Source of the DNA: Bianquea renquensis
Lineage (GTDB): Bacteria; Bacillota; Clostridia; Lachnospirales; Bianqueaceae
Direction: 5' to 3'
DNA: 64,000 bases
Assembly (NCBI RefSeq): GCF_014384895.1
Contig: NZ_JACRSQ010000001.1
Span: 1 to 64,000 of the forward strand
Shown here: piece after piece, positions 40,676 through 49,720 of the stretch
Layout: each line of letters starts with the position of its first letter
Numbering within the stretch: position 1 is the stretch's first letter
Translations under genes and position numbers: made by a program
Notes under the pieces: generated by a model
The model's input: only the letters and a program-made list of their open reading frames with translations
What the model was told of the DNA's origin: nothing
The model's database searches: none

Positions 40676-42399
40676 AAAAAAAGACATCCCTAGCGCAATT
40701 TATGCCCTTTGTCCGCCGGTACTATGTCCTGTTTATCTGTATTATGCTGTGCGCGTGCGCCGTGGGGGCGGTGGATATTGCGGCCCCATATCTTATCGGC
40801 AAGGCTATCGACGAGATGGCGTCGGCAGGCGCAGTGAAGTTTCCGGCGATTTTTCGGATTCTCTGGATTTTAGTTCTCTGCTATACAGGGCATGCCATTT
40901 TCAAGTATTTGATGCAGATGCTATCGGTTCGAACCGCCTACCGCGTTGTGGAACAGATGCGGCAGAAGGCTTTTGAGCATCTACAGAGGCTTCCCCTGCG
41001 GTATTATGATACGACGGCGCAGGGGGATATCGTGAGCCGATTCATTAATGACGCGGATACCATGGTGGACGGCCTGTTACAGGGAATTACCCAGCTGTTT
41101 TACGGGATTGTCATCATTGTGGGTACGCTGCTGTTTATGCTCAGTCAAAGCGTAGCGGTCACCCTCATCGTCATCCTTGTGACATCGCTGAATTTTGTTG
41201 TGGCGAATGTGGTGACGAGGACGAGTGCAAAATACTTTGCCGGGACGCAGATGCTGGTGGGCGAACTCAATGGCTACGCTCAGGAGATCATCGGCGGATA
41301 TAAAACCGTCAAGGCCTTTGGATATGAGGCGGAAGCACAGAAACACTTCGACGCCATCAATGCTAAGCTGTATCGGGCAGGACAGAAGTCCCAGTTCGCA
41401 GGCTCGCTGACCAATCCCACCACCAGGTTTGTCAACAATCTGGCCTATATTTGCGTGGGCGTCGGCGGTGGAATTTTGGCGGGGCTGAGCGCAGGCGGCA
41501 TCTCCAGTTTTATCATCTACGCGACCCAATTTGCAAGGCCTTTCAATGAAATCACAGGGGTGTGGGCGCAGATCATGGCGGCCGCTTCCGCTGCGAGGCG
41601 CATTTTCGACCTCATGGAGGTCCCCCCGGAGACATCCGATGAGGTCGGCAGGATACTGCGCGATGTGCGCGGCAATGTGGAATTTCGGAATGTGGATTTT
41701 TCCTATGACCCAAATCGGCCTTTGATCCAGAATTTTAATCTTCAAGCCAAGGCGGGGCAAAAGATTGCCATTGTGGGTCCGACTGGCGCTGGAAAATCGA
41801 CGATCATCAATCTTTTGATGCGCTACTATGATGTGGACGCGGGCGCCATCTATATTGACGGCGTCGATATTCGAGAGGTGCGGCGGGATGCTCTGCGGAC
41901 TCAGTTTGCCATGGTTTTGCAGGAGACGTGGAGTTTTGACGGAACAGTCCGTGAGAATATTGCCTATGGCAAAGAGGATGCCACAGAGGAAGAGATCCGG
42001 CAGGCGGCAAAGAGAGCCTATGCGGATGGCTTTATCCGGAGGCTGAGCCATGGCTATGACACACTGATTCAGGAGAGCGGCGGTATTTTGTCCGGAGGGC
42101 AGCGACAGCTTCTGACCATTGCCCGGGCGATGCTCCTGGATCCTCCCATGCTGATTCTGGACGAGGCCACAAGTTCCATCGACACCTTGACAGAACAAAA
42201 TATCACCAAGGCTTTCAATAAGCTGATGGAAGGGCGTACCAGCTTCATCATCGCCCACCGTTTGTCAACCATCCGCGGCGCCGACACGATTCTGGTCATG
42301 GATAAGGGCGCAGTGGTGGAACAGGGGAGCCACGGTGAACTCATGGAAAAACAGGGGTTCTATTATCGCCTGTATATGAGCCAATTTGAGCAGGAGTAA
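40672..42399 (+). CDS. ABC exporter half-transporter, canonical catalytic site
   Basis: 575 residues: transmembrane domain (about 15-305) and nucleotide-binding domain with Walker A GPTGAGKS (369-376), signature LSGGQRQ (about 473-479), Walker B LILDEATSSID with catalytic Glu498, and the H-loop IAHRLST. Pairs with the upstream degenerate subunit. ATG overlaps the upstream TGA (ATGA), so the two are made in equal amounts. It is closed by a strong bidirectional terminator. Confidence 0.92.
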   Translation: MKKKTSLAQFMPFVRRYYVLFICIMLCACAVGAVDIAAPYLIGKAIDEMASAGAVKFPAIFRILWILVLCYTGHAIFKYLMQMLSVRTAYRVVEQMRQKAFEHLQRLPLRYYDTTAQGDIVSRFINDADTMVDGLLQGITQLFYGIVIIVGTLLFMLSQSVAVTLIVILVTSLNFVVANVVTRTSAKYFAGTQMLVGELNGYAQEIIGGYKTVKAFGYEAEAQKHFDAINAKLYRAGQKSQFAGSLTNPTTRFVNNLAYICVGVGGGILAGLSAGGISSFIIYATQFARPFNEITGVWAQIMAAASAARRIFDLMEVPPETSDEVGRILRDVRGNVEFRNVDFSYDPNRPLIQNFNLQAKAGQKIAIVGPTGAGKSTIINLLMRYYDVDAGAIYIDGVDIREVRRDALRTQFAMVLQETWSFDGTVRENIAYGKEDATEEEIRQAAKRAYADGFIRRLSHGYDTLIQESGGILSGGQRQLLTIARAMLLDPPMLILDEATSSIDTLTEQNITKAFNKLMEGRTSFIIAHRLSTIRGADTILVMDKGAVVEQGSHGELMEKQGFYYRLYMSQFEQE

Positions 42400-42424
42400 A
42401 AAGTTCGCGTTCGCGAACTTTTTT
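42398..42424. terminator. Bidirectional terminator between the ABC operon and the convergent lipoprotein gene
   Basis: AAAAAGTTCGCG and CGCGAACTTTTT form a perfect stem with a 2-nt centre and A/T runs on both sides, so it serves both strands. Confidence 0.85.
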
Positions 42425-42433
42425 GCTATCGAT

Positions 42434-43489
42434 CTACTCGGGATCCGCCTTGTCAATCTGAATGCTGGCGAGCATCTTCACAAAATCATCGTAGTGCTCG
42501 CCGTACTCCTCCGCGGTAGAGTAATAATCGATATAGAACAGATTTCCCTCCGCATAGAAGGCGTAGGTAGAAAAGAGCTGTTTCTCTGCGGCGGCGTATC
42601 CCTCATAGTCCGTTTGAAATGTCACGTGGACCGCGTCATACCCCTGCACCTGTGTTTTTTCCCAGACAACGTTTTCTAATGTATCGAAGGTGCTCTCCAA
42701 AGATTCTTGCAAGCTGGAGGTCAATTCATCCAGTGAGGTAGCCTCCTCCCCGGCATAGGCCTGAACCGAGACAAAGGAGGTTAAATTCGGGGCGACAAAT
42801 ACATTCGTATCGAGCTGCCATTTGCCGTTGTATGTCATGTGCAGACCGGTGGCGCTTTCCGTAAAGGTCTGGGGTTCAGGAGATGAGACGGGAGTTACCG
42901 AGAGAGAGTCAAGCATGGCCTCTTTTTCCGAAAGATGCCGCATATAATTTTCTTCCGGCCCCACATAGACAAAATCGATGCACAGGTCACTCTCCGGGTC
43001 CATGAGGACATAATTCTGATAGCACAGGGTTCCATAGTTCTCAGTGCTCTGCTGAAATTCCAGCAAGAAACCATCCAGCCCGGCAAGGGTGACGGAGGAA
43101 ATGGTTTGGGTCTCGATGAATTCATCGCACATCTCGCTCCAGTTATACTGTAGATAGGCCTGATATTCTTCCGGGGTCTGGGTCAGATAGAACCAACGCA
43201 TACTGATTTGTGCCATGCCGCCATCGCTCTGCGACATGAGATAGAGGGAGGTATCGTCCAGTTCTCTCTCATCCCACCCGGCGCTGCGGGTGAAATGAAT
43301 TCCCATGTCTTCGATATCGATAGAAGCAGCTTCATTGAACACCATGGAGGATTCCTCCGAAGCATCATCAATTGAACGATCTCCAGCGCTGGATTCAACC
43401 TGGGAAGAGTCCGCGTCAGGACTCTTCGTGCAGCTGGACATCAGCATCACGAGGAGTAGACAAGCCCATGCCCATATTTTTTGCCTCAT
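42434..43489 (-). CDS. Lipoprotein with two tandem similar domains, function unknown
   Basis: 351 residues. Signal peptide with lipobox LMSSC (Cys20), then a Ser/Asp/Glu-rich linker (about 22-57). The remainder consists of two related modules: 'GIHFTRSAGWDE ... SVTLAGLDGFLLEF ... YVLMD' (about 65-190) and 'GLHMTYNGKWQL ... QVQGYDAVHVTF ... YAFYAEGNLFYIDY' (about 215-345), which resemble the PsbP/Mog1 fold in order of strands. Extracytoplasmic. Start at 43489 after AAAGGATGCG; a -10 TATAAT lies on the minus strand at 43531-43536. Confidence 0.7.
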   Translation of the reverse strand: MRQKIWAWACLLLVMLMSSCTKSPDADSSQVESSAGDRSIDDASEESSMVFNEAASIDIEDMGIHFTRSAGWDERELDDTSLYLMSQSDGGMAQISMRWFYLTQTPEEYQAYLQYNWSEMCDEFIETQTISSVTLAGLDGFLLEFQQSTENYGTLCYQNYVLMDPESDLCIDFVYVGPEENYMRHLSEKEAMLDSLSVTPVSSPEPQTFTESATGLHMTYNGKWQLDTNVFVAPNLTSFVSVQAYAGEEATSLDELTSSLQESLESTFDTLENVVWEKTQVQGYDAVHVTFQTDYEGYAAAEKQLFSTYAFYAEGNLFYIDYYSTAEEYGEHYDDFVKMLASIQIDKADPE

Positions 43490-43647
43490 ATTCGCATCCT
43501 TTCTGAAACTTGATTTTGTAGATCCCTTTCATTATACAGAAAAATGTCACAGAAAATGTGGCGAAAGGGTGAACTTTCGATGAAAATCGCGGTCCGGACC
43601 AATTCGCAAAAATTTCAAATTTTATTTCAGAAAATCTGGAAAAGAAC

Positions 43648-43676
43648 TTGACGCGGCACGAAAACGCTAGTATAAT
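43648..43676 (+). promoter_or_regulatory. Promoter of rpsU
   Basis: TTGACG (43648-43653), 17-bp spacer, TATAAT (43671-43676); a near-consensus, strong promoter as expected for a ribosomal protein. Confidence 0.8.
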
Positions 43677-43750
43677 TTACGATAGTGCTTAATAAATAAA
43701 TACCCAATAGTTACAGGCACAATCTGCAGCTGGAGGGAGGGTGGAGTGAC

Positions 43751-43927
43751 ATGTCAAACGTAGTTGTGAAAGAAAACGAGTCATTAGATAGCGCTCTTCG
43801 TCGTTTTAAGAGAAGCTGTGCCAAGGCGGGCATCATGCAAGAAGTGCGTAAGAGGGAACACTATGAGAAGCCCAGCGTGAAGCGTAAGAAGAAATCTGAG
43901 GCCGCTAGAAAAAGAAAATTCAATTGA
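43751..43927 (+). CDS. rpsU: 30S ribosomal protein S21
   Basis: 58 residues: MSNVVVKENESLDSALRRFK, then RSCAKAGIMQEVRKREHYEKPSVKR and a Lys/Arg-rich end. This is the standard bacterial S21 size and sequence; S21 helps the small subunit base-pair with mRNA during initiation. Start after GGAGGGAGGGTGGAGTGAC. Monocistronic, between a strong promoter and a strong terminator, and not followed by the usual yqeY. Confidence 0.95.
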   Translation: MSNVVVKENESLDSALRRFKRSCAKAGIMQEVRKREHYEKPSVKRKKKSEAARKRKFN

Positions 43928-43944
43928 TGACAACTTTGACCATG

Positions 43945-43981
43945 AAAAGCCTTAGTCCGATCTGTGTGGACTAAGGCTTTT
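43945..43981 (+). terminator. Terminator of rpsU
   Basis: AAAAGCCTTAGTCC (43945-43958) and GGACTAAGGCTTTT (43968-43981) form a perfect 14-bp stem with a terminal T run. Confidence 0.9.
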
Positions 43982-44036
43982 GTAATCTCAACTTCGCGGT
44001 TGAGATCACGGCCGCGAGATGAAGGAGGTAAGGAGT

Positions 44037-45323
44037 ATGCGGATGGTCGATCTGATCGACCGCAAGAGGCGCGGCGGCGCGCTGGATGGGATGGAAATCC
44101 GACAGATGATCCAGGGGTTCTGTGAGGGAACGATTCCCGATTATCAGATGTCTGCGTTTCTGATGGCGGTCGTATTTCAAGGCATGACGAAGGAGGAGAC
44201 AAGCGCGCTGACCGAGGCCATGGCGGACAGCGGCGACATCATGGACTTGAGTTCGGTCCACGGCGTCAAGATCGATAAACATTCCAGTGGAGGCGTGGGG
44301 GATAAGATCAGCCTTGTCCTTGGCCCCTTAGTGTCCGCCGCCGGGATTCCGGTGGCGAAGATGTCCGGCCGAGGACTTGGATTTACAGGTGGCACCATCG
44401 ACAAGCTGGAGTCCATACCAGGGTTCCGCACCCAGTTGACGCAGGAAGAATTCCTTCACAATGTCAATACCATTGGAATCGCGCTAGCGGGTCAGACTGG
44501 CAGACTTGCGCCCGCCGACAAAAAACTCTATGCGCTGCGGGATGTGACGGCGACGGTTGAGAGCCTGCCCCTGATCGCCTCCAGCATCATGAGCAAAAAG
44601 CTGGCGGCGGGATGTGACGGAATCGTGCTGGATGTGAAGGCTGGCTCCGGCGCGTTTATGAAAACTGTGGACGGCGCGCGCCAGTTGGCTATGGAGATGG
44701 TCTCCATTGGAAAGAGTGCGGGTAAGGCCATGACCGCTGTTATCTCGGATATGAGCCAACCGCTCGGATATGCCATCGGGAATCGATTGGAAGTCGTGGA
44801 AGCCATCGAGGTTCTCCAGGGAAAGGGGCCGAAGGACGTTCGGCAGCTTACCCTTCGGCTAGGCGCATATATGCTGGTCTTAGGGCGCGGGGCGGCGACT
44901 CCCGAGGAAGGGGAGGCAATCTTAGAGGAATTGCTGGATAGCGGAAAGGGAATGGAACAGTTTGAACGGTTTGTCAGGGCGCAAGGCGGAGATCTGAGCC
45001 GCATCGGGGACACTGTAATGGAGTCAAAGGAAGTCACGCTGAAGCCTGGAGTGGTGCAGGCCATGGACACAGAGAGGATCGGCGCGGCGGCCATGTGCTT
45101 GGGAGCCGGACGAAAGACGAAAGACGATCCCATTGAGTATGGGGCGGGGCTCCGTATCCATAAGAAGATTGGGGATCGGCTGGCGGAAGGGGAAGCCGCT
45201 GCTATACTGTATTACTCCCATGGCGCGGATGTGGAGGCGGCAGAGAACCTTGTGCGGCAGGCGTATCATATGGGAGAGGCCCCTGTGTCACCGCCGCCCC
45301 TGATTCACGATATCATCGCATGA
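44037..45323 (+). CDS. pdp: Pyrimidine-nucleoside phosphorylase
   Basis: 428 residues. The signature KHSSGGVGDKISL (about 77-89) binds phosphate; SGRGLGFTGGTIDKLESIPGF follows. The enzyme splits uridine, thymidine or deoxyuridine with phosphate to the base and (deoxy)ribose-1-phosphate; the Firmicute clade uses both uridine and thymidine. Start ATG 44037 with GGAGGTAAGGAGT; ATG 44019 lies upstream of that site and is rejected. Its stop overlaps an upstream ATG of topB. Confidence 0.92.
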   Translation: MRMVDLIDRKRRGGALDGMEIRQMIQGFCEGTIPDYQMSAFLMAVVFQGMTKEETSALTEAMADSGDIMDLSSVHGVKIDKHSSGGVGDKISLVLGPLVSAAGIPVAKMSGRGLGFTGGTIDKLESIPGFRTQLTQEEFLHNVNTIGIALAGQTGRLAPADKKLYALRDVTATVESLPLIASSIMSKKLAAGCDGIVLDVKAGSGAFMKTVDGARQLAMEMVSIGKSAGKAMTAVISDMSQPLGYAIGNRLEVVEAIEVLQGKGPKDVRQLTLRLGAYMLVLGRGAATPEEGEAILEELLDSGKGMEQFERFVRAQGGDLSRIGDTVMESKEVTLKPGVVQAMDTERIGAAAMCLGAGRKTKDDPIEYGAGLRIHKKIGDRLAEGEAAAILYYSHGADVEAAENLVRQAYHMGEAPVSPPPLIHDIIA

Positions 45324-45331
45324 GGTGGGAT

Positions 45332-47491
45332 ATGGGAAGAACATTGGTGGTTGCGGAAAAGCCGTCCGTGGGGAGAGACTATGCGAAAGTTCTGGGATGC
45401 CGGCAGGCGGGAGACGGCTGCCTGCTGGGGGATCAATATGTGATCACCTGGGCCATCGGCCATCTAGTTGAGCTGTGCGAGCCCCAGGAGTACGATCCGC
45501 GCCTGAAAAAATGGAACCGGCAGGATCTGCCCATTCTGCCGGAAACAATGAAGACCAAGGTTATCAAAAAGACAGCCAAACAATTTGCCATCATCAAAAA
45601 GTGGATGCAGGATCCTGATATTGAGGCGGTCATCTGCGGAACCGATAGCGGAAGAGAAGGGGAGTTGATCTTTCGGTATATCTACCAGCAGGCGAAATGC
45701 CGCAAGCCGTTTTACCGGCTATGGGTTTCCAGCATGACGGAAGAGGCGATCCTGGAGGGGTTCGCCGAGCTCCGGGACGGCCGTGAGTATGACAGGCTGT
45801 ATGAGAGCGCTCGATGCCGAAGTGAGGCAGATTGGCTCGTAGGGATCAACGGCAGCCGGGCCTATACCATACGGTACGGCGCATTGCTGTCCATCGGCCG
45901 CGTCCAGACTCCGACTTTGGCGCTGCTGGTAAGCCGTCAGGCTGAGATCGATTCCTTTGTACCGAAGGACTACTTTGAGGTTCATCTGTCCCTGAAGACG
46001 CCTCATTCGGAGGATTCCACCTTTTCCGCCGTATGGTTTGAGCTTGAAGAGGATCAGAAGACGCGGACGACCAAGATCTGGGAGCGAGGGCAGGCAGAGC
46101 AGATTTTGCAGAACGTCATGGCGGTAGGCAAGGCTGAGGTGGAGAGCGTAACCAAAACTAAAAAGAAACAGCTGCCGCCTCTGTTATATGACCTGACGGA
46201 ATTGCAGCGCGACGGCAACCGCAAGTATGGCTTCTCGGCCAATCGGGTGCTGGAGATTGCCCAGAGCCTGTATGAGCGCCATAAGCTCGTCACATATCCG
46301 CGCACGGATAGCAGGTATCTATCCAGCGACATGAAGGAAACCGTGCTTCGGGCGATCCAAGCGCTGGATGGGCCAGAATTCCATCCCTGGATTGAAGCCA
46401 TGCCGGAGCCGGTTTTTACAAAACGCATTGTTGACGACAGTAAGGTGACGGATCACCATGCCCTGATACCGACAGCAAAGCGGCCCGACTTGAACCGTCT
46501 CAGCGATGACGAGACGAAGATCTACCGGCTTATCGCAAAACGGTTGCTGGAAGTTTTCTATCCCCCATACGAATATGAGATCACGGAGGCCATCCTTATT
46601 TGCCAGGAGGAACGCTTTCTGGCGAAGGGAAAGGTGGTGCTGGAGCCAGGCTACACTGTACTGTCAAAGAAAGAGGAGACCACACCGGGCAAAGAGGTGG
46701 ATTCACAGCCATTGCCGCCACTTCAAAAGGGGGATATTGCCAGCATTGCGGAGGGAGCGGTGGAGACTAAGCAGACAAAGCCGCCAAATCCCTATACAGA
46801 AGCCACACTCCTCACCGCGATGGAATATGCTGGAAAGTTTGTGGAGGACGAGGAACTCCGCGAGAAGATGGGCAAGCTGTCGCTGGGAACGCCGGCAACG
46901 CGCGCATCGATCATCGAACGCCTCTTGCAGGTGGGCTACATTGTCCGAAAAAACAAGCAATTGCTCCCGACGCAGAAGGGAATGGACTTAATCCGGATTC
47001 TTCCCAACGAGCTGAAATCCCCTGAGATGACAGGAAAATGGGAGAGAGCGCTGGAGCGAATCTACCAGGGCACCATGGATCCCAGCCGTTTTATGGCCAG
47101 CATTAGCCGGTATGTGCAATTTATCGTGTCCGCTTCGGAGGACCCGTCGGAGGAGAAGCAGGTTCATTTTGACAGAGAAGCGCCCAAGGGGAAAGGGCGA
47201 AAAAGAAAGCGGCAGATTGGCATCTGTCCGCTGTGCCATACAGGACAGGTGCTTAAAAATAGTAAATCCTATTATTGCAGCAATTGGAAGGATGGCTGTC
47301 ACTTTACCATCTGGCTTAACGCGCTGGAGCGGTATGGCGTCGAATTGACAGATGCCCTGGTTCGGGACACTTTAGCTGGAAAAAATCCTCAGATATCAGT
47401 TTCGCTGCCGCAGACAGGGGAAAAGGCAAAGGCAGTCTTAACTGTGACGGAAACGGGACTGCTGGAGTTTAAAAATTTAAAGCGAGAGTAG
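45332..47491 (+). CDS. topB: DNA topoisomerase III
   Basis: 719 residues. TOPRIM domain at the start (LVVAEKPSVGRDYA and ICGTDSGREGELIFRY), followed by the topoisomerase IA core with the catalytic tyrosine in LVTYPRTDSRYL (about Tyr324) and one C-terminal four-cysteine zinc finger (CPLCHTGQ ... YYCSNWKDGC, about 635-660). Decatenates DNA and removes negative supercoils. Start at 45332 (MGRTLVV) after GAGGTGGGAT; an earlier ATG at 45320 overlaps the pdp stop. Chromosomal rather than conjugative-element type is likely from the neighbours. Confidence 0.93.
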   Translation: MGRTLVVAEKPSVGRDYAKVLGCRQAGDGCLLGDQYVITWAIGHLVELCEPQEYDPRLKKWNRQDLPILPETMKTKVIKKTAKQFAIIKKWMQDPDIEAVICGTDSGREGELIFRYIYQQAKCRKPFYRLWVSSMTEEAILEGFAELRDGREYDRLYESARCRSEADWLVGINGSRAYTIRYGALLSIGRVQTPTLALLVSRQAEIDSFVPKDYFEVHLSLKTPHSEDSTFSAVWFELEEDQKTRTTKIWERGQAEQILQNVMAVGKAEVESVTKTKKKQLPPLLYDLTELQRDGNRKYGFSANRVLEIAQSLYERHKLVTYPRTDSRYLSSDMKETVLRAIQALDGPEFHPWIEAMPEPVFTKRIVDDSKVTDHHALIPTAKRPDLNRLSDDETKIYRLIAKRLLEVFYPPYEYEITEAILICQEERFLAKGKVVLEPGYTVLSKKEETTPGKEVDSQPLPPLQKGDIASIAEGAVETKQTKPPNPYTEATLLTAMEYAGKFVEDEELREKMGKLSLGTPATRASIIERLLQVGYIVRKNKQLLPTQKGMDLIRILPNELKSPEMTGKWERALERIYQGTMDPSRFMASISRYVQFIVSASEDPSEEKQVHFDREAPKGKGRKRKRQIGICPLCHTGQVLKNSKSYYCSNWKDGCHFTIWLNALERYGVELTDALVRDTLAGKNPQISVSLPQTGEKAKAVLTVTETGLLEFKNLKRE

Positions 47492-47520
47492 ACGTTTCTT
47501 GAAATTTTGTCACAAAGAAC

Positions 47521-47549
47521 TTGCATTTTTCTAGAAAGGGATTTATAAT
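47521..47549 (+). promoter_or_regulatory. Promoter of ilvE
   Basis: TTGCAT (47521-47526), 17-bp spacer, TATAAT (47544-47549). Confidence 0.7.
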
Positions 47550-47556
47550 GAAAGAC

Positions 47557-47578
47557 GAGCGGTGGAGCCGCTCCTTTT
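47557..47578 (+). terminator. Short terminator-like hairpin in the ilvE leader
   Basis: GAGCGG (47557-47562) and CCGCTC (47568-47573) with a 5-nt loop, then CTTTT. It lies right after the transcription start, between promoter and gene, so it could attenuate transcription; the stem is short. Confidence 0.4.
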
Positions 47579-47609
47579 AAACGCTGTATTAGTATAAGGA
47601 GGGATACCC

Positions 47610-48677
47610 TTGAGTTTGAATATTCAAGTGACGAGAACACAGCATCCAAAAGAAAAACCGGATCCGAATCATCTGGGATTTGGTGATTTTTTCACGGATC
47701 ATATGTTTGTAATGAATTATACCGAAGGGCAGGGATGGCACGATCCGAGGATTATCCCCTATGCGCCGATTTCCCTTGAGCCCGCGGCTATGGTGTTTCA
47801 CTATGCTCAGGAAATGTTTGAGGGAATGAAAGCCTACAAGGCACCGGATGGACGCGTTCTTTTGTTCCGGCCGGACAAGAATATCGCGAGAGCGAACAAC
47901 TCCAATGATCGCCTCTGTATTCCGCAGATCCCGGAGGAAGACATGTTGCAGGCGATCAAGGCTATCGTTGCGGAGGATAAGGACTGGATTCCGGAGGGGA
48001 AAGCTACGTCACTCTACATTCGTCCGTTTATCATCGCAACGGATGCGCATTTGGGAGTACGGCCCTCCCGCACATACCAGTTTTACGTGATTTTAAGCCC
48101 AGTGGGCGCATATTATAAAGAAGGACTGAACCCTGTCAAGATCTACGTGGAGGACGAGTACGTCCGCGCGGTGAAGGGCGGTATGGGCCATGTGAAGACC
48201 GGCGGCAACTATGCGGCCAGCATCAAAGCCCAGATGATCGCGGCGGAGCGCGGCTACACACAGGTTTTATGGCTCGACGGAGTACACCGCCGGTACATCG
48301 AGGAAGTCGGCACCATGAACGTCTTTTTTGTCATCGATGATGAGGTGGTGACACCGGCGCTGAATGGAAGCATTTTGCCAGGCGTCACGCGCGATTCGGC
48401 TATCTGTATGCTGAAGAGCTGGGGAATCAAAGTCTCGGAGCGTCAGATTGCCATAGATGAGCTGTTTGAGGCGGCGAAGGAAGGGCGCCTGCGGGAGGCC
48501 TTTGGCACAGGAACCGCTGCTGTCATTTCTCCCATCGGAGAGTTAAACTGGGAGGGCAATATTGCGCCCATCAATGGGGGCGCCATCGGAGAGATATCTC
48601 AGAAATTGTATGATAACCTGACAGGCATTCAATTGGGGCTGATTCCCGACACTTTTGGATGGACTGTTGAAATCTAA
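47610..48677 (+). CDS. ilvE: Branched-chain amino acid aminotransferase
   Basis: 355 residues, fold-type IV. EMFEGMKAY (about 68-76), RPFIIAT, and the PLP lysine in VKTGGNYAAS (K196), then FGTGTAAVISPIG identify the eukaryote-like/long BCAT group found in Firmicutes. It interconverts leucine, isoleucine and valine with their 2-oxo acids, linking the biosynthetic operon and the 2-oxoacid oxidoreductase nearby. The start is TTG at 47610, with an ideal AAGGAGG nine nt upstream; no ATG is suitably placed. Confidence 0.93.
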   Translation: MSLNIQVTRTQHPKEKPDPNHLGFGDFFTDHMFVMNYTEGQGWHDPRIIPYAPISLEPAAMVFHYAQEMFEGMKAYKAPDGRVLLFRPDKNIARANNSNDRLCIPQIPEEDMLQAIKAIVAEDKDWIPEGKATSLYIRPFIIATDAHLGVRPSRTYQFYVILSPVGAYYKEGLNPVKIYVEDEYVRAVKGGMGHVKTGGNYAASIKAQMIAAERGYTQVLWLDGVHRRYIEEVGTMNVFFVIDDEVVTPALNGSILPGVTRDSAICMLKSWGIKVSERQIAIDELFEAAKEGRLREAFGTGTAAVISPIGELNWEGNIAPINGGAIGEISQKLYDNLTGIQLGLIPDTFGWTVEI

Positions 48678-48691
48678 ACTGTGAGGTGCGG

Positions 48692-49366
48692 ATGAAGGAG
48701 AAACGGATTACCATATTGACAGGTCATTTTGGCAGCGGAAAGACAGAGTTATCCATACGAATGGCGCTGAACAGCTGTCAACAGCAGAAAACCATTCTTC
48801 TGGACCTCGATGTCGTCAATCCTTTCTTTCGAACCAACGAGGCAAAGGAAGTGCTGGAGAAACGGGGAGTTCAGGTGCTGGCTCCTCGTTTTGCGACAAG
48901 TCAGCTCGATATTCCGGCATTGACTCCGGAGTTGGACGGCGCGTTTGCGAGAAAGGATGGCCACCTGATCGTCGACGTGGGAGGGGATGAGGATGGCGCT
49001 CGAGTGTTGGGGCGATACCGCCGCCAGATTTTGGAGCAGGGCTATTCCATGTGGGCGGTGGTGAATCTTATGCGGCCTTTTACGCGCAATCACCAGGAGA
49101 TTGTGGAGATGGTCCGGGAGATTGAAGCTGCCACAGGCCTTGTGGTGACGGATCTAATCAACAATACCCACCTCTGCAGCGAGACGACGGTGGAGCTAGT
49201 TTTGCAGGGACAGAGGGAGACGGAGGCCGCCGCCCTCGCTCTCGGGCTGGAAACCCCGGTTCGGCTGGCTGCCATGCGGCCATGGATTCCGGCGTCTATG
49301 GATCCTCAGCTGGTCATTGAGATGGACCCAGTGCTGAAAACTCCCTGGGATATGGAATCTAGGTAA
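48692..49366 (+). CDS. P-loop ATPase of the MinD/ParA-like type
   Basis: 224 residues. Walker A GHFGSGKTE (about 11-19), then LLDLDVVNPFFRTNEA as the deviant A'/B region and LIVDVGGDEDGARVL. It lacks fused Fe-S or cysteine motifs. Such small ATPases commonly sit next to 2-oxoacid:ferredoxin oxidoreductase genes in anaerobes, perhaps helping metal or cofactor delivery, but no activity is proven. Start ATG 48692 after GTGAGGTGCGG, 14 nt after ilvE. Confidence 0.7.
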   Translation: MKEKRITILTGHFGSGKTELSIRMALNSCQQQKTILLDLDVVNPFFRTNEAKEVLEKRGVQVLAPRFATSQLDIPALTPELDGAFARKDGHLIVDVGGDEDGARVLGRYRRQILEQGYSMWAVVNLMRPFTRNHQEIVEMVREIEAATGLVVTDLINNTHLCSETTVELVLQGQRETEAAALALGLETPVRLAAMRPWIPASMDPQLVIEMDPVLKTPWDMESR

Positions 49367-49489
49367 GCGATGCGCAGATCTCAGCCCGAAACCCATAGAA
49401 AAGAATCAATCCGCTTTGCGGGCGGGCTCTCAATAAAGAAAGTAAAAAGCGCGGCGATGCCGCGATAATTTGTAGTAGGAGGTAGTGTG

Positions 49490-49696
49490 ATGGCTCAAGT
49501 CGTATTTAACCCCCATGCCTGTAAGGGCTGCGGCCTCTGTGTTTCCGCATGTCCTAAGAAGATCATCGATCTGGATAGCAAGGCTCTGAATGAAAAGGGG
49601 TATGCACCGGCCTATATCAAGGACCGGGAGAAGTGTATTGTGTGCGGCTTCTGTGCAACGATCTGCCCGGACGTCGCCATCAAAATCCAAGAATAA
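49490..49696 (+). CDS. 2-oxoacid:ferredoxin oxidoreductase, ferredoxin (delta) subunit
   Basis: 68 residues with two [4Fe-4S] motifs: C-x2-C-x2-C-x3-C at CKGCGLCVSACP (about 11-22) and CIVCGFCATICP (about 48-59). It carries electrons from the catalytic subunits to ferredoxin. ATG 49490 after AGGAGGTAGTGTG. First gene of a four-gene set; delta-alpha-beta-gamma order is the archaeal/clostridial VOR/KOR arrangement. Confidence 0.9.
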   Translation: MAQVVFNPHACKGCGLCVSACPKKIIDLDSKALNEKGYAPAYIKDREKCIVCGFCATICPDVAIKIQE

Positions 49697-49720
49697 AACC
49701 GATTGAAGGGAGGATATAGA

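Noticed and set aside
41077..42258. Leftward 393-codon frame across the second ABC subunit
   Set aside because: Shadow frame opposite a complete ABC transporter with all motifs; no ribosome binding site.
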